From positions 1-62,277 of the forward strand of contig JAFSTN010000043.1 in assembly GCA_017450485.1 (NCBI GenBank): a stretch of 62,277 bases of DNA, in the 5' to 3' direction. Both the position numbers and the translations under genes were made by a program. Under the pieces are notes generated by a model that had not been told where the DNA came from, searched no databases, and worked only from the letters and a program-made list of their open reading frames with translations. This stretch comes from Lachnospiraceae bacterium. GTDB lineage: Bacteria > Bacillota > Clostridia > Lachnospirales > Lachnospiraceae. Each line of letters begins with the position of its first letter. Position 1 is the stretch's first letter. Shown here piece after piece: positions 16,932 to 27,190 of the stretch.

Positions 16932-19469
16932 ATGGAAAACGAAGAAGTTAAACTCGGAAACAGCGCAATGCTGAAGATTTGCGCTTTCATAGTAGACAAA
17001 CGTAATCTGTTTTTTCTGATATACGCGATCCTTGCAATTTTTTCGGTCATAGCCAAGGGATGGGTGGAGGTTGAGAATGACCTCGCCTTCTACCTCCCGG
17101 CTACGTCCGAGACCAGACTGGGACTGGATCTCATGGAGGAGCAGTTTACCACTTACGGCACAGCCAATGTCATGGTGGCAAATGTTTCCTACTCCCAGGC
17201 ACAGGATATACAGAAGGATATAGAAGCAATGGAAGGAGTATTCTCCGCAGACGTGGATGATACTCCTGATCATTATGCGAACGGTTCGGCCCTGATATCA
17301 GTGACATTTGATTATGATGAGGATGATGATCAGTGTCTGGTATGTCTCGATGCGCTTAAGGATTATCTGGAAGGATATGATTATTATCTGACCACGAGTC
17401 TGGGTGATACGCAGTCCGAACTGATCGGAGAGGAGATGAACACGATCTCGATCATCGTCGTGTTCGTCGTGGTGGGCGTGCTCTTACTCACATCACAGGC
17501 TTATGCCGAGGTTCCGGTTCTGCTCATTACGTTTGGTTCTGCTGCGATAGTTCAGATGGGATCGAACTTCGTATTCGGCAAGATATCATTTGTATCGAAT
17601 TCCGTGACGATAGTTCTGCAGCTTGCCCTGTCCGTGGACTATGCGGTCATATTCCTGAACAGATATAAGGAGGAGCATAAACTCCTGCCTCCGCGTGAAG
17701 CGACTATCATCGCTCTGTCGAAGGCAATCCCCGAGATCACCGGCAGCTCCATGACAACCATAGGCGGTCTGGTCGCGATGATGTTCATGCAGTATAAGAT
17801 GGGCGCCGATATGGGTATCGTGCTCATCAAATCCATTATCTTAAGTCTGATATCCGTATTCCTTCTGATGCCGGGTATCATCATGGTATTTGCGAAGCTT
17901 ATGGATAAGACACAGCATAAGAACTTCGTACCTGATATTCCTTTTGTGGGCAAGTTTGCCTATCATACCAGATTCTTCATAGCTCCTCTTTTCGGTGTGG
18001 CTATCGTGGCAGGATATCTGATCTCATCCAAATGCCCTTATGCATACGGATATTCGCTGATCACACCTCCTCTGACCAACGCCGTGCAGGAAGCACAGGA
18101 TATACAGGATGAAACCTTCGGGAAGAAAAATATGCTCGCGTTGGTAGTTCCTTCCGGTGATTATGAATCCGAGGCCAAGCTGCTCAAGATACTGGAGGCA
18201 AGAGCAGAAGTGGAATCCACTACGGGGCTTGCCAATACGGAAGCTATAGGAGGATATACGCTGACTGACCGGCTGACACCCAGACAGTTCTCCGAACTTC
18301 TGGATCTGGATTACGAGGTGGCAGAGCTGGTATATGCCGCATATGCGGTCAATGACGAGGATTATGCAAAAGCGATCAACGGACTGGCCAATTACCGTGT
18401 GCCTTTGATCGATATGTTCATGTTTGTCTATGAGGAAGTGGATGAGGGATATGTGACTCTGGATGATGAGCTGATGGAGAAACTACAGGATGCTTACCGG
18501 ATGATGAATTTCGCCAGACAGCAGCTTCAGGGTGAAGATTATTCACGTATGCTGGTCTATCTGACGCTGCCGCAGGAATCCGAAGAAACTTTTGATTTCC
18601 TACAGGAGATACACACCATTGCCGGGAATTATTACGATGCGGATAAGATATATGTGGTCGGTGAGTCGGTCAGCCAGTATGACCTGAAGAAATGCTTTGC
18701 CAGAGATAATACGGTCGTGAGTGTCGTATCCATTCTGGCGGTTCTGGTCGTATTGCTGTTTACATTTAAGTCGGCAGGCATGCCCGTGCTTCTGATCGCT
18801 GTCATACAGGGCAGTATATGGATCAATTTCTCGTTCCCGACCATAGCGAACGAACCGCTTTTCTTCCTGGGTTATCTGATCGTATCGTCCATCCAGATGG
18901 GTGCGAATATCGATTATGCGATAGTCATAGCGAGCCGATATACGGAGCTGAGAGGCACCATGGTACGTAAGGAGGCGATCATCAATACGATGAACCTGTC
19001 GTTCCCCACGATCATCACATCAGGCACCATGATGGCGGTAGCCGGTACCCTGATCGGAAAGATGACTTCGGATTGTGCGATATACGGTATAGGCAAGTGC
19101 CTGGGCCGTGGCACGATCATATCCATATTTATCACGATGTTTGTTTTGCCACAGATACTTCTGGTGGGAGATAAGATCATCGAACTGACTGCTTTTGTCA
19201 TGAATATGCCCATACAGAACAGGCAGACGACGGGTGTCATGCGTATCGACGGAGCCGTGCGGGGGCATATCGACGGAAATATAGTAGGCACGATGCATGC
19301 GGTCGTACGCGGATCCATAAGTGCATTTATAGATAATAACAACATCACGGAGCTTAGCAATGATCCGGAAGCGGAGATCGGTGTTGACGGAAAGACTTCG
19401 GTTGAAGATGCAGTGCCTGCTGAAGATGAAGGGACCGTGGATGTTGACGGCGGGGAGGTGAACTCATGA
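16932..19469 (+). CDS. MMPL/RND-family exporter
   Basis: 845 residues with the two-fold RND layout: a first helix (about 25-45), an external domain (45-165), five or six helices (170-335), another helix near 345, a second external domain (370-585) and a final helix group (590-760). Each half has the conserved charged helix start (QLALSVDYAVIFLNRYKEE and SSIQMGANIDYAIVIASRYTE), as in MmpL-type lipid exporters driven by proton flow. The ~85-residue cytoplasmic tail holds Gly/Asp/Val repeats (GAVRGHIDGNIVGTMHAVVRGSI) that look beta-helical. No clear ribosome binding site precedes 16932, so the start is a little uncertain. Its stop overlaps the GLUG protein start (ATGA). It probably exports a lipid or surface polymer with its neighbours. 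Confidence 0.88.
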   Translation: MENEEVKLGNSAMLKICAFIVDKRNLFFLIYAILAIFSVIAKGWVEVENDLAFYLPATSETRLGLDLMEEQFTTYGTANVMVANVSYSQAQDIQKDIEAMEGVFSADVDDTPDHYANGSALISVTFDYDEDDDQCLVCLDALKDYLEGYDYYLTTSLGDTQSELIGEEMNTISIIVVFVVVGVLLLTSQAYAEVPVLLITFGSAAIVQMGSNFVFGKISFVSNSVTIVLQLALSVDYAVIFLNRYKEEHKLLPPREATIIALSKAIPEITGSSMTTIGGLVAMMFMQYKMGADMGIVLIKSIILSLISVFLLMPGIIMVFAKLMDKTQHKNFVPDIPFVGKFAYHTRFFIAPLFGVAIVAGYLISSKCPYAYGYSLITPPLTNAVQEAQDIQDETFGKKNMLALVVPSGDYESEAKLLKILEARAEVESTTGLANTEAIGGYTLTDRLTPRQFSELLDLDYEVAELVYAAYAVNDEDYAKAINGLANYRVPLIDMFMFVYEEVDEGYVTLDDELMEKLQDAYRMMNFARQQLQGEDYSRMLVYLTLPQESEETFDFLQEIHTIAGNYYDADKIYVVGESVSQYDLKKCFARDNTVVSVVSILAVLVVLLFTFKSAGMPVLLIAVIQGSIWINFSFPTIANEPLFFLGYLIVSSIQMGANIDYAIVIASRYTELRGTMVRKEAIINTMNLSFPTIITSGTMMAVAGTLIGKMTSDCAIYGIGKCLGRGTIISIFITMFVLPQILLVGDKIIELTAFVMNMPIQNRQTTGVMRIDGAVRGHIDGNIVGTMHAVVRGSISAFIDNNNITELSNDPEAEIGVDGKTSVEDAVPAEDEGTVDVDGGEVNS

Positions 19470-22400
19470 AAAAGAGAGTTGCATCCCTGATACTATGTGT
19501 GATGGTCGTCAGCTCCGGGTTCATGACAGACATCCATGCAGAGACCCCGGACGCCGGGAGCTACGCCGAAGCACGCGCAGATGCGAGCGAAACCGTGACC
19601 ACAGGCACTCAGACCGATGCTCTGGAAAATGTATCCGACCCGGATGCCGATATAGCAGCCGATGTTGAGGCACTGGTGGAGACGGACTGGGAGTACATAT
19701 CGATATCCGATGCTGATGACCTGATCGAACTGTCCCGTAACTGCATGCTCGATACATGGTCAAGGAATAAGCATGTCACTGTGGTAAACGATATTTCCCT
19801 GCTTGGCAAGGACTTTGAAGGTATACCGACTTTCGGCGGAATATTCGATGGTCAGGGCCACAGCATCAGCGAGCTGAACATAGATGGTAACGTATCGTAT
19901 GCCGGCCTTTTTTCATATGTGCAGAAGGATGCGGTCATCCGAAATCTGCATGTATCCGGGTCGGTAGTGCCCCAGGGAGAGCAGACCATGATCGGGGGCA
20001 TCGCAGGTGATAACAGCGGAGTGATAGCGGAATGCAGCTTTGAAGGTATAGTGAGCGGAAATGATTACGTTGGCGGCATCGCGGGCATGAACGAGCTCAC
20101 AGGTACGATCTCCGGATGCGAAAGCACGGGGTATATACGCGGAGTTCATTTTACCGGAGGTATCGCCGGAGAAAACATGGGCAATATCACAGGGTGTACG
20201 AATAATGCTCCGGTCAACACCTCAAATACCGATACCACCATCACCGATGAATCACTTAAGAACCTGCAGGCGATCATGGATATGTTGAATAATGTCCGTG
20301 GTGAAAATGATGATGAAGCCGGAACTTCATCCACCGTATCGGATGCGGGAGGTATCGCCGGATTATCCATAGGTATCATCAGTCATTCAACGAATCACGG
20401 TACGATCGGATATGAGCATGTGGGATATAATATCGGCGGTATCGCAGGCAGACAGTCCGGGTACATTTATTCATGTATCAATAACGGACAGATACTCGGG
20501 CGTAAGGATGTCGGAGGTATCACGGGTCAGGCGGAACCTTATATAACCATAGATTTCAGTTCGGATATAGCATATCAGCTGTCAGAGTCGATCGCCAAGC
20601 TTCATGATCTGGTTACCGTGACGCTTAAGGATACCCGCGGACAGTCGGATGTTCTCACCAACAGGCTCTCTGTTATACAGCAGTACACTACAGGTGCGAT
20701 CACGGATGCGAAATACCTCGCAGAGAACACCGTAGACTTCGCAAACGGAGTAAGCGGAGCTGCCTCGGAAGCATTCTCCAGAGTGGATTATATCCTGGCT
20801 GAATCATCCAAACAGGACGGGGCGCTTGATCAGACATCTTATGCGGGAACGAATATAGGCAGTGCGATGGAGCATACACGGGAAGCTGTTGAGGATCTCG
20901 ATATCGGGAAGTATATGAGCGACAGCGATAAGCAGCTCTACAATGATTCCAAGAATACGATAGAGAAGTCAACGGTAGAGTATAAGGGGTATTATTCGAC
21001 CGGGTTAAAGGGTGCATATAATCAATTCATTTCGGACCATGATGAAGGAAGAGGACTCATATATATTCGTGACGATGGGAAAGCATATGATAACACGGAT
21101 ATAGGTACTGCTTCAGCTGCCGGACACTGGGAATATACTGATGGGACGAAATTCCCCAAGACGGACGATGAAGCTGATATGCAGCTGGATGCTGCTGCAA
21201 AAGCCGCAGCTCCCGCTGCAGCTGATAAATATGCCCAGACTCAATACACAATCCAACATCCGGGATCTACCTATGTACAGGATGTGGCTGATGCTTCCGC
21301 CACTATATCGGGAACTCTGCTTAAGTATACGGATATCATGGCTGAAGAGACGAGGGGCGATGCGATAGATGCGGTAAACTCTCTGCAGGCTGCGGCATCA
21401 AACCTGACAACGGCAGGACAGCAGACAAAAGGCATAGTAAGCGAGCTGGCAGGTCGCGGCGCGATCACATTCCCCACATTGTCTGCGGATTATAGATCAC
21501 ATACGACCAGTCTTGCAGATAATCTGCAGGTCATGAACGATAATTTCGGTTTGCTCAATCAGGAACTCAATGGGGCCACGTACACCCTTACGGATGATCT
21601 GCAGGCAGTATCCGATCAGTTCAATGACATCCTGATGCTCTATACAGATGCTCTGGACGGAGTGCTGGAAAAGGATTATACGGCGATAATCACGGATGAC
21701 TCACTTGCCGAGGCGGAGACCTGCACCGATGCTACCATAGCTGACAGCATCAACTACGGAGTCATAAACGGAGATTTAAACGTGGGCGGTATCGCCGGCA
21801 CCATGGCTATCGAATATGACTATGATATGGAGAGTGATATCACCGGTATCAGAGATTCGAAGCTTAACACATCGTATATAACCAAATGTGTGCTCAGAGA
21901 CGACAGAAACTATGCCGAGGTCCGCAGTGTGAAGAGCTATGCGGGCGGTGTATGCGGTCTGCAGGAGATGGGTACGCTTCTCCGGGGCGAGAACTACTCA
22001 TCCGTCAGCTCGGATTCGGGTGATGATGTGGGAGGAATCGCCGGATCATCCTTATCCTATATCGTATCTTCTTTTTCCAGAGGAATAATTTCGGGCAATA
22101 ACTATCTCGGCGGTATAGTCGGCGACGGCACGCATATCAGAGACAGCGTGTCGATCGTTGATATCGATGCATCCGGCAGCAGAAGCGGAGCTATAGCCGG
22201 ACATATCAAGGATGAAGGCGAGGTAAGGAATAACTATTTCGTAAGTGACAGTCTGGCCGGTATCGATCGTGTCAGCTACAGTCTCAAGGCAGAGCCGATA
22301 ACCTATGCCGAGCTGATGAACGGGAACCCAAACGTTCCTTCGGATTTCGACCACCTGACGATCACATATTTGCTGAATGATGAAGACAGTGATGAACCTG

Positions 22401-23242
22401 TACAGATATCCAAAGTCAGAGTCGGCTACGGTGACCGGATCACCGGCGAAGAATATCCGTCCGTGGAGCCGAGAGATGGTTTCTATATTGAATGGGATAA
22501 GCCCTCGATAGAATGTGTTTCCACTGACACCACGGTTACCGCGAATTATAAGAGATATCTGACCACCCTATCCGACGCGACCGGAGAGGCAGGTGCACAT
22601 CAGTCGGAAATACTGGTCGACGGCGCATTTAAAGAAGGAGATTCTCTGGTAGTAGCCAGACAGATAAACTATGACAGTGAGGATCCTTCTACACTTGCCG
22701 CGTACGAGACCATAGACCTGATCATTCCCGATGACGGAGCAAACGTGCATCAGATCAGATTCAGGCCGGATACGGTATACGGTGATAAGGTCGGAGAGGA
22801 TTTCGTGCTCCGAGTGGAGGATGGAAGCGGACTTACGGAATTGACGCGGACCGGCTCGCTGGGTGGATATTATACATATGAGCTGACCGGCAATGAAGCC
22901 AGAATCATTCTGGATGTTTCAAGTATGGAAAAGAATGATATAATGAACATAGTGCTCATTGCTCTGGCAGGAACGGCAGGCGTAAGTCTTATCGCTGTGA
23001 TCATATGGGCTGTCACCAGGCGTAAGAACCGTAAGAAGATACGCCGTGCTGTGCGTCATATGAAGCGTGATATCAGGACGCGTATAGACAATAAGGAGCA
23101 GATGTTTGTTCCCGATGATGCGCAGACCGAGGATGCCCGAACTGAAGATAAGCCGACCGAAGATATACAGCCTGAAGATAAGCAGACCGATGAGCCGGAA
23201 ACCTGTGTTGAATCTTCCGGTGATAATGGGGATGGATCTTAA
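19466..23242 (+). CDS. Giant surface-anchored GLUG-repeat protein
   Basis: 1258 residues. A signal peptide (1-26, ending HAE), an acidic spacer, then GLUG-type beta repeats (about 110-350; units like GGIAGDNSGVIAECSFEGIVSGNDYVGGIAG). Residues ~355-745 are a long helical, Ala/Gln/Asp-rich region probably forming coiled coils, reminiscent of the helical hairpin in YhgE/Pip-type exporter partners. A second GLUG set (about 755-930), a beta-rich region, and one membrane helix (about 1158-1183) precede a basic, then acidic, Glu/Asp/Pro/Thr-repeat cytoplasmic tail. It should span from membrane to surface. Coupling by ATGA to the MMPL gene suggests it is that exporter's extracellular partner. The function is not known. 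Confidence 0.85.
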   Translation: MKKRVASLILCVMVVSSGFMTDIHAETPDAGSYAEARADASETVTTGTQTDALENVSDPDADIAADVEALVETDWEYISISDADDLIELSRNCMLDTWSRNKHVTVVNDISLLGKDFEGIPTFGGIFDGQGHSISELNIDGNVSYAGLFSYVQKDAVIRNLHVSGSVVPQGEQTMIGGIAGDNSGVIAECSFEGIVSGNDYVGGIAGMNELTGTISGCESTGYIRGVHFTGGIAGENMGNITGCTNNAPVNTSNTDTTITDESLKNLQAIMDMLNNVRGENDDEAGTSSTVSDAGGIAGLSIGIISHSTNHGTIGYEHVGYNIGGIAGRQSGYIYSCINNGQILGRKDVGGITGQAEPYITIDFSSDIAYQLSESIAKLHDLVTVTLKDTRGQSDVLTNRLSVIQQYTTGAITDAKYLAENTVDFANGVSGAASEAFSRVDYILAESSKQDGALDQTSYAGTNIGSAMEHTREAVEDLDIGKYMSDSDKQLYNDSKNTIEKSTVEYKGYYSTGLKGAYNQFISDHDEGRGLIYIRDDGKAYDNTDIGTASAAGHWEYTDGTKFPKTDDEADMQLDAAAKAAAPAAADKYAQTQYTIQHPGSTYVQDVADASATISGTLLKYTDIMAEETRGDAIDAVNSLQAAASNLTTAGQQTKGIVSELAGRGAITFPTLSADYRSHTTSLADNLQVMNDNFGLLNQELNGATYTLTDDLQAVSDQFNDILMLYTDALDGVLEKDYTAIITDDSLAEAETCTDATIADSINYGVINGDLNVGGIAGTMAIEYDYDMESDITGIRDSKLNTSYITKCVLRDDRNYAEVRSVKSYAGGVCGLQEMGTLLRGENYSSVSSDSGDDVGGIAGSSLSYIVSSFSRGIISGNNYLGGIVGDGTHIRDSVSIVDIDASGSRSGAIAGHIKDEGEVRNNYFVSDSLAGIDRVSYSLKAEPITYAELMNGNPNVPSDFDHLTITYLLNDEDSDEPVQISKVRVGYGDRITGEEYPSVEPRDGFYIEWDKPSIECVSTDTTVTANYKRYLTTLSDATGEAGAHQSEILVDGAFKEGDSLVVARQINYDSEDPSTLAAYETIDLIIPDDGANVHQIRFRPDTVYGDKVGEDFVLRVEDGSGLTELTRTGSLGGYYTYELTGNEARIILDVSSMEKNDIMNIVLIALAGTAGVSLIAVIIWAVTRRKNRKKIRRAVRHMKRDIRTRIDNKEQMFVPDDAQTEDARTEDKPTEDIQPEDKQTDEPETCVESSGDNGDGS

Positions 23243-24134
23243 ACCGGTCTCTTTAGATGATATCGAAATCATATATCAGTACACCTCCCTTTACGGGGAG
23301 GGGTGCTGTCAGCATTCACCCGTCAGTATGTGGTCCCTGTATGAGAAGTACGGAGACAGTTTTTGCATTCAGGACGGCTTTCTTTATGTGTGCAGAGAGC
23401 ATCTGTGCGATGACGGCTACCGTGTCTATCTGGCTCCGTTCGGTGCGGGAGATATTGCGGGTGCTTTTGAGAATATCCTGTCGGATGCTCATTCCCATGG
23501 AAAAAAAGCCAAATTCATAACTCTGACCGAAAAGTATGTCAATATACTGAATGGATCCTTTCCGGATAAATTTGAATGTATAAATGACCGGGATCTGGCT
23601 GAGTATATCATCAGTACCGAAACCATGCGGGATTTTCCCGGTAAGATCCATGCACGCAGACGCACGGAGATACGGTCGTTCTGGCGGGATTTCGGTGACA
23701 GGACCGAGGTGAGCGAGATGACAGCCGGTGACCGGGAGGAAGTGCTGGACTATGCCTCTGAGTGGGTGGAGAAATACTCCGAGACACATGATGAGGAAGC
23801 ACTTGAACGGGAACTGAAATGTATCCAGAAGCAGATCTGGAATTACGATAAACTTGGTATCTCAGGCACGGTCATCAGGATAGACGGTAATGTAAAGGCG
23901 TTCTGCTATGGCGTAGGTCTTAATGACGACTACTATGACGTACTCATAGAGAAAGGCGACAGGGAGTATCCCGGCATTTACAGAGTTCTCAGACAGGAGT
24001 CTACGAAACTGAATGTGACCGGATATAAATATGTCAATTTTGAAGAAGATGTGGGAGTGCCGGGCCTCAGACGACTGAAGGAGTCTTACGGGCCGGAGTT
24101 CCTTATCGGAAAGTACAGGGTGACCGAAAAGTGA
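23226..24134 (+). CDS. DUF2156 / LPG-synthase C-terminal-like acyl- or aminoacyl-transferase
   Basis: About 302 residues resembling the cytosolic DUF2156 domain of MprF-type lysylphosphatidylglycerol synthases, a double GNAT-like fold. Recognisable elements are YRVYLAPFGAGD, a helix with MRDFPGKIHARRRTEIRSFWRDFGD, and the end TGYKYVNFEEDVGVPGLRRLKESYGPEFLIGKYRV, which is diagnostic of the family. There is no membrane flippase domain, so it is a stand-alone soluble transferase that may move an amino acid from a tRNA to a lipid or other acceptor. The start is uncertain between ATG 23226 and 23232, both inside the GLUG gene. The stop overlaps the GTG of the phosphatase gene. Confidence 0.8.
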   Translation: MGMDLKPVSLDDIEIIYQYTSLYGEGCCQHSPVSMWSLYEKYGDSFCIQDGFLYVCREHLCDDGYRVYLAPFGAGDIAGAFENILSDAHSHGKKAKFITLTEKYVNILNGSFPDKFECINDRDLAEYIISTETMRDFPGKIHARRRTEIRSFWRDFGDRTEVSEMTAGDREEVLDYASEWVEKYSETHDEEALERELKCIQKQIWNYDKLGISGTVIRIDGNVKAFCYGVGLNDDYYDVLIEKGDREYPGIYRVLRQESTKLNVTGYKYVNFEEDVGVPGLRRLKESYGPEFLIGKYRVTEK

Positions 24135-27100
24135 AAAACAGAGTCAAATACATGGCTACGCTGGGACTGATCTTTATCACGTTTCTGGCTGCAATACAGT
24201 ATGTTTTTCTGACGAACGTACCGGATTCGGTATCTACGTTCTGTTTCGTCTGCATAACAAATGTCATCGGTCTTGTGGTTATGTGTGCGGCGAGCTTCAG
24301 GAAGATCCGCCGGATCAGGAAGTCAACGATCCTGAAGGGAGCTTTTTTTGCCGTTCTTCTGACCGGATTTAACATTTTCGTTCTGCTCGGGTCGCGAAGC
24401 ATGGATTCGGTAGTGGTCTCGAGTGTAGTCAGTCTGTATTTTGTTTTTGTAACTCCGTTGCTCCTGTTGCTGCGCAAAAAGGTCAATTTCCTTTCAAGCA
24501 TAGCGACCGTAATGGCGGTGATCGCTTTGCTGCTGATGTTCGGCGGAAATACGGAGGCACTTTTTTCGTCAACGAAGGTCATTTATCTTATTCTGGCCGA
24601 TCTGTTCTTCGCAGCATACGTAGTCGGCGTATCCATTCTGGGCGAGAATGAAGACAGCGCAGCCCTTACCATTTCGCAGATGCTGTTTTCCGTGCTATTT
24701 GCATTTATAGCATGGACAGTCGAAGTGGTTGCGGGCAAAGCAGCCATGTCTCTCCCGACGGATAAGCTCTTCTGGATCAGCGTCATCTTCATGGGAATAT
24801 TCATACGTGCCGTGTACGGACTGTTGCAGATCAAATGTCAGAAGCATGTCTCCGCGATAGGCGCATCGTTGATATTCTCAACCGAGATCGTCATCACGAT
24901 GATCATGAACCCCATATTGAGTAAGATGCTGGGAACCTCTTATAATCCGGCAACTCCGTATCAGGTGATCGGAGCGATCCTCCTGATCATAGCGAATCTC
25001 CTTGTCGATGAGACGATCACATCCAGGCTTGGATATGACGGTATGGATTCGTCATCAGTATCCAAAAAGATGGTGATGAATACGCTCACATTCTCCATGA
25101 TTACTCTGGCACTGTCCGCGATCATCAGTTTCTCGGCCATATATCTGATACGTGATTCGGCAGTGTCCGGCTCCACAAGACTGGGAGAGGATGCATCCGA
25201 TATCAGTACTACTGCGATGATAGAGGAACTTGAGCGTAATACTTCCAGACAGGTCGAGGATAAAGCAAAGCTTGCCGAGCAGAAGCTTGCCGCATATTCG
25301 GATGCTGTACAGTATGCGGCTTCCTATGCGAATACACTGTATGCGGCACCTGATGACTATCCTGCCAGACCGGTGGATATTCCCCGTGCGGAGAATGAGG
25401 GCGTCTGGACCATGCAGATGCTGCTGGCCAATAAACTCATACAGTATGAGGATATCAAACCCGATAATGAACTCCTTGGCAATATGGAAAATGTATTTGA
25501 GCCGATCGTACGTAAGCATGAAAACATCGTGACCATATATTTGGGAACGGCTGACGGTCTGATGATAAGTTATGACAGGGATTCACAGCTGGCGGCGGGT
25601 GAAGAGAATCGGTACTACGAGTACAGGAAGCCCGATAACTGGTATAACCTCGGTATGACAAGCGGGGAATGCCGGTTCACCGACACATATTGGGACAGCT
25701 ACGGACGCGGACTGACCATCACCTGCTGTGCTCCGTTCTATGGGGCTGACGGAAGTTTCATCGGCGTGATCGGTATGGATATATTGATGAAAGACTTAAA
25801 TGAGTCCATGGTCAATGACGGTATCGTGGATCCGACCGTAGCCACTATGATCGATGAAAAAGGCAATGTTATAGCCAGTAAAGATCTGGATCCGGATGCA
25901 CAGGAGACATATAACATCTTTTCAACCGAATCCGAGAGTATTCTGAAACCGATCGGGCAGCTGATAATTGAGCAGGAAGACGGAATAATGAAGACCGGTG
26001 AAGATGAAAGAGCTGTCTATGTGTCATATGCGACGATAGATTCCACAGGTTGGCGACTGTGCATCATCAGCCCGGTATCCAATGTGATCGTACCGGCGAA
26101 TGAGATACGTGAGAGCATTGATTCCAATACCGATTCGGTGGTCTCATCGGTTTTAATGGGAGTTCTGAGAGTTATTCAGAACTGTCTTGTATTGATCGGT
26201 GTGATCCTGCTGCTGATCACATTTACGGCGGGACGTTTCTCCAAAAAGATATCCGACCCGCTGAAGCAGCTGGAGAGGGATGTACGCAATATAAGCGACG
26301 GAGATCTGGATTATCGTACTCAGGTCAGCACCGATGACGAGATAGGTACACTGGCTCAGTCCTTTAATGAAATGACGGATTCTCTCCAGCATTATATCAG
26401 CGATCTGAAAGAAGTCACGGCGAAAGAGGAGAGGATCGCCAGTGAACTGAGCGTGGCGAACAATATACAGGCGAGCATGCTGCCGCGTAATTTTGACGAG
26501 ATCAATGCATCTCACCGGGAGTTCGACCTGTATGCGACCATGGATCCGGCCAAAGAGGTCGGAGGAGACTTCTACGATTTCTTCCTTGTGGACGACGATC
26601 ATCTGGCTCTGGTCATAGCCGATGTATCCGGTAAAGGTGTTCCGGCGGCACTGTTTATGATGATTTCCAAGATGCTGATCAGGAACCGGGCGGAGATGGG
26701 CGGTACACCCGCGGAGGTCCTGTCTTATGCGAATGATAAGCTCTGCGAAGGCAATGAACTGGAGTACTTCGTTACGGTATGGATGGCGATCATAGAGCTT
26801 TCCACCGGAAAAGGAATAGCTGCCAATGCCGGCCATGAGCATCCTGCAATCAGACGTGCAAACGGTGAGTGGGAGCTGGTCAAATACCGTCATTCACCTG
26901 CAGTGGCCACAATGGAAGGACTGACTTTCAAGGAGCATGAATTTGAGCTTGATCCCGGGGACAGCCTGTATGTTTATACAGATGGTGTTCCCGAAGCGAC
27001 TGATGCCGGGAACGGACAATTTGATACCGACAGAATGCTGTCCGCACTGAACAAGGATCCGAAAGCATCTCCGGAGGCTTTGCTCGCCGCGGTCAAGGCG

Positions 27101-27190
27101 GATATAGATGAATTCGTCGGCGATGCCGAGCAGTTTGACGATATCACGATGCTGGCTATTGACTGGCATGGAGCGAACCATGATCGATAA
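24131..27190 (+). CDS. EamA-Cache-HAMP-SpoIIE phosphatase fusion
   Basis: 1019 residues. The first ~300 form about ten helices of a drug/metabolite (EamA) transporter with the internal duplication. A helix (about 316-340) leads to an external Cache-like sensor (345-660; IVTIYLGTADGLMISYD, GMDILMKDL), then a helix (675-700), a HAMP domain (700-755) and a coiled linker. The C-terminal PP2C/SpoIIE phosphatase (about 785-1015) keeps its metal-binding motifs: EVGGDFYDFF, IADVSGKGVPAALFM, YTDGVPEA and FDDITML. It should dephosphorylate a protein on Ser/Thr in response to an outside signal. No STAS or anti-sigma partner lies nearby. GTG start, overlapping the previous stop (GTGA). Confidence 0.9.
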   Translation: MKNRVKYMATLGLIFITFLAAIQYVFLTNVPDSVSTFCFVCITNVIGLVVMCAASFRKIRRIRKSTILKGAFFAVLLTGFNIFVLLGSRSMDSVVVSSVVSLYFVFVTPLLLLLRKKVNFLSSIATVMAVIALLLMFGGNTEALFSSTKVIYLILADLFFAAYVVGVSILGENEDSAALTISQMLFSVLFAFIAWTVEVVAGKAAMSLPTDKLFWISVIFMGIFIRAVYGLLQIKCQKHVSAIGASLIFSTEIVITMIMNPILSKMLGTSYNPATPYQVIGAILLIIANLLVDETITSRLGYDGMDSSSVSKKMVMNTLTFSMITLALSAIISFSAIYLIRDSAVSGSTRLGEDASDISTTAMIEELERNTSRQVEDKAKLAEQKLAAYSDAVQYAASYANTLYAAPDDYPARPVDIPRAENEGVWTMQMLLANKLIQYEDIKPDNELLGNMENVFEPIVRKHENIVTIYLGTADGLMISYDRDSQLAAGEENRYYEYRKPDNWYNLGMTSGECRFTDTYWDSYGRGLTITCCAPFYGADGSFIGVIGMDILMKDLNESMVNDGIVDPTVATMIDEKGNVIASKDLDPDAQETYNIFSTESESILKPIGQLIIEQEDGIMKTGEDERAVYVSYATIDSTGWRLCIISPVSNVIVPANEIRESIDSNTDSVVSSVLMGVLRVIQNCLVLIGVILLLITFTAGRFSKKISDPLKQLERDVRNISDGDLDYRTQVSTDDEIGTLAQSFNEMTDSLQHYISDLKEVTAKEERIASELSVANNIQASMLPRNFDEINASHREFDLYATMDPAKEVGGDFYDFFLVDDDHLALVIADVSGKGVPAALFMMISKMLIRNRAEMGGTPAEVLSYANDKLCEGNELEYFVTVWMAIIELSTGKGIAANAGHEHPAIRRANGEWELVKYRHSPAVATMEGLTFKEHEFELDPGDSLYVYTDGVPEATDAGNGQFDTDRMLSALNKDPKASPEALLAAVKADIDEFVGDAEQFDDITMLAIDWHGANHDR

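Noticed and set aside
19466-23242. Tandem DNA repeats in the GLUG gene as a CRISPR or satellite
   Set aside because: The repeats are at protein level (GLUG motifs) with divergent codons; there are no regular spacers.
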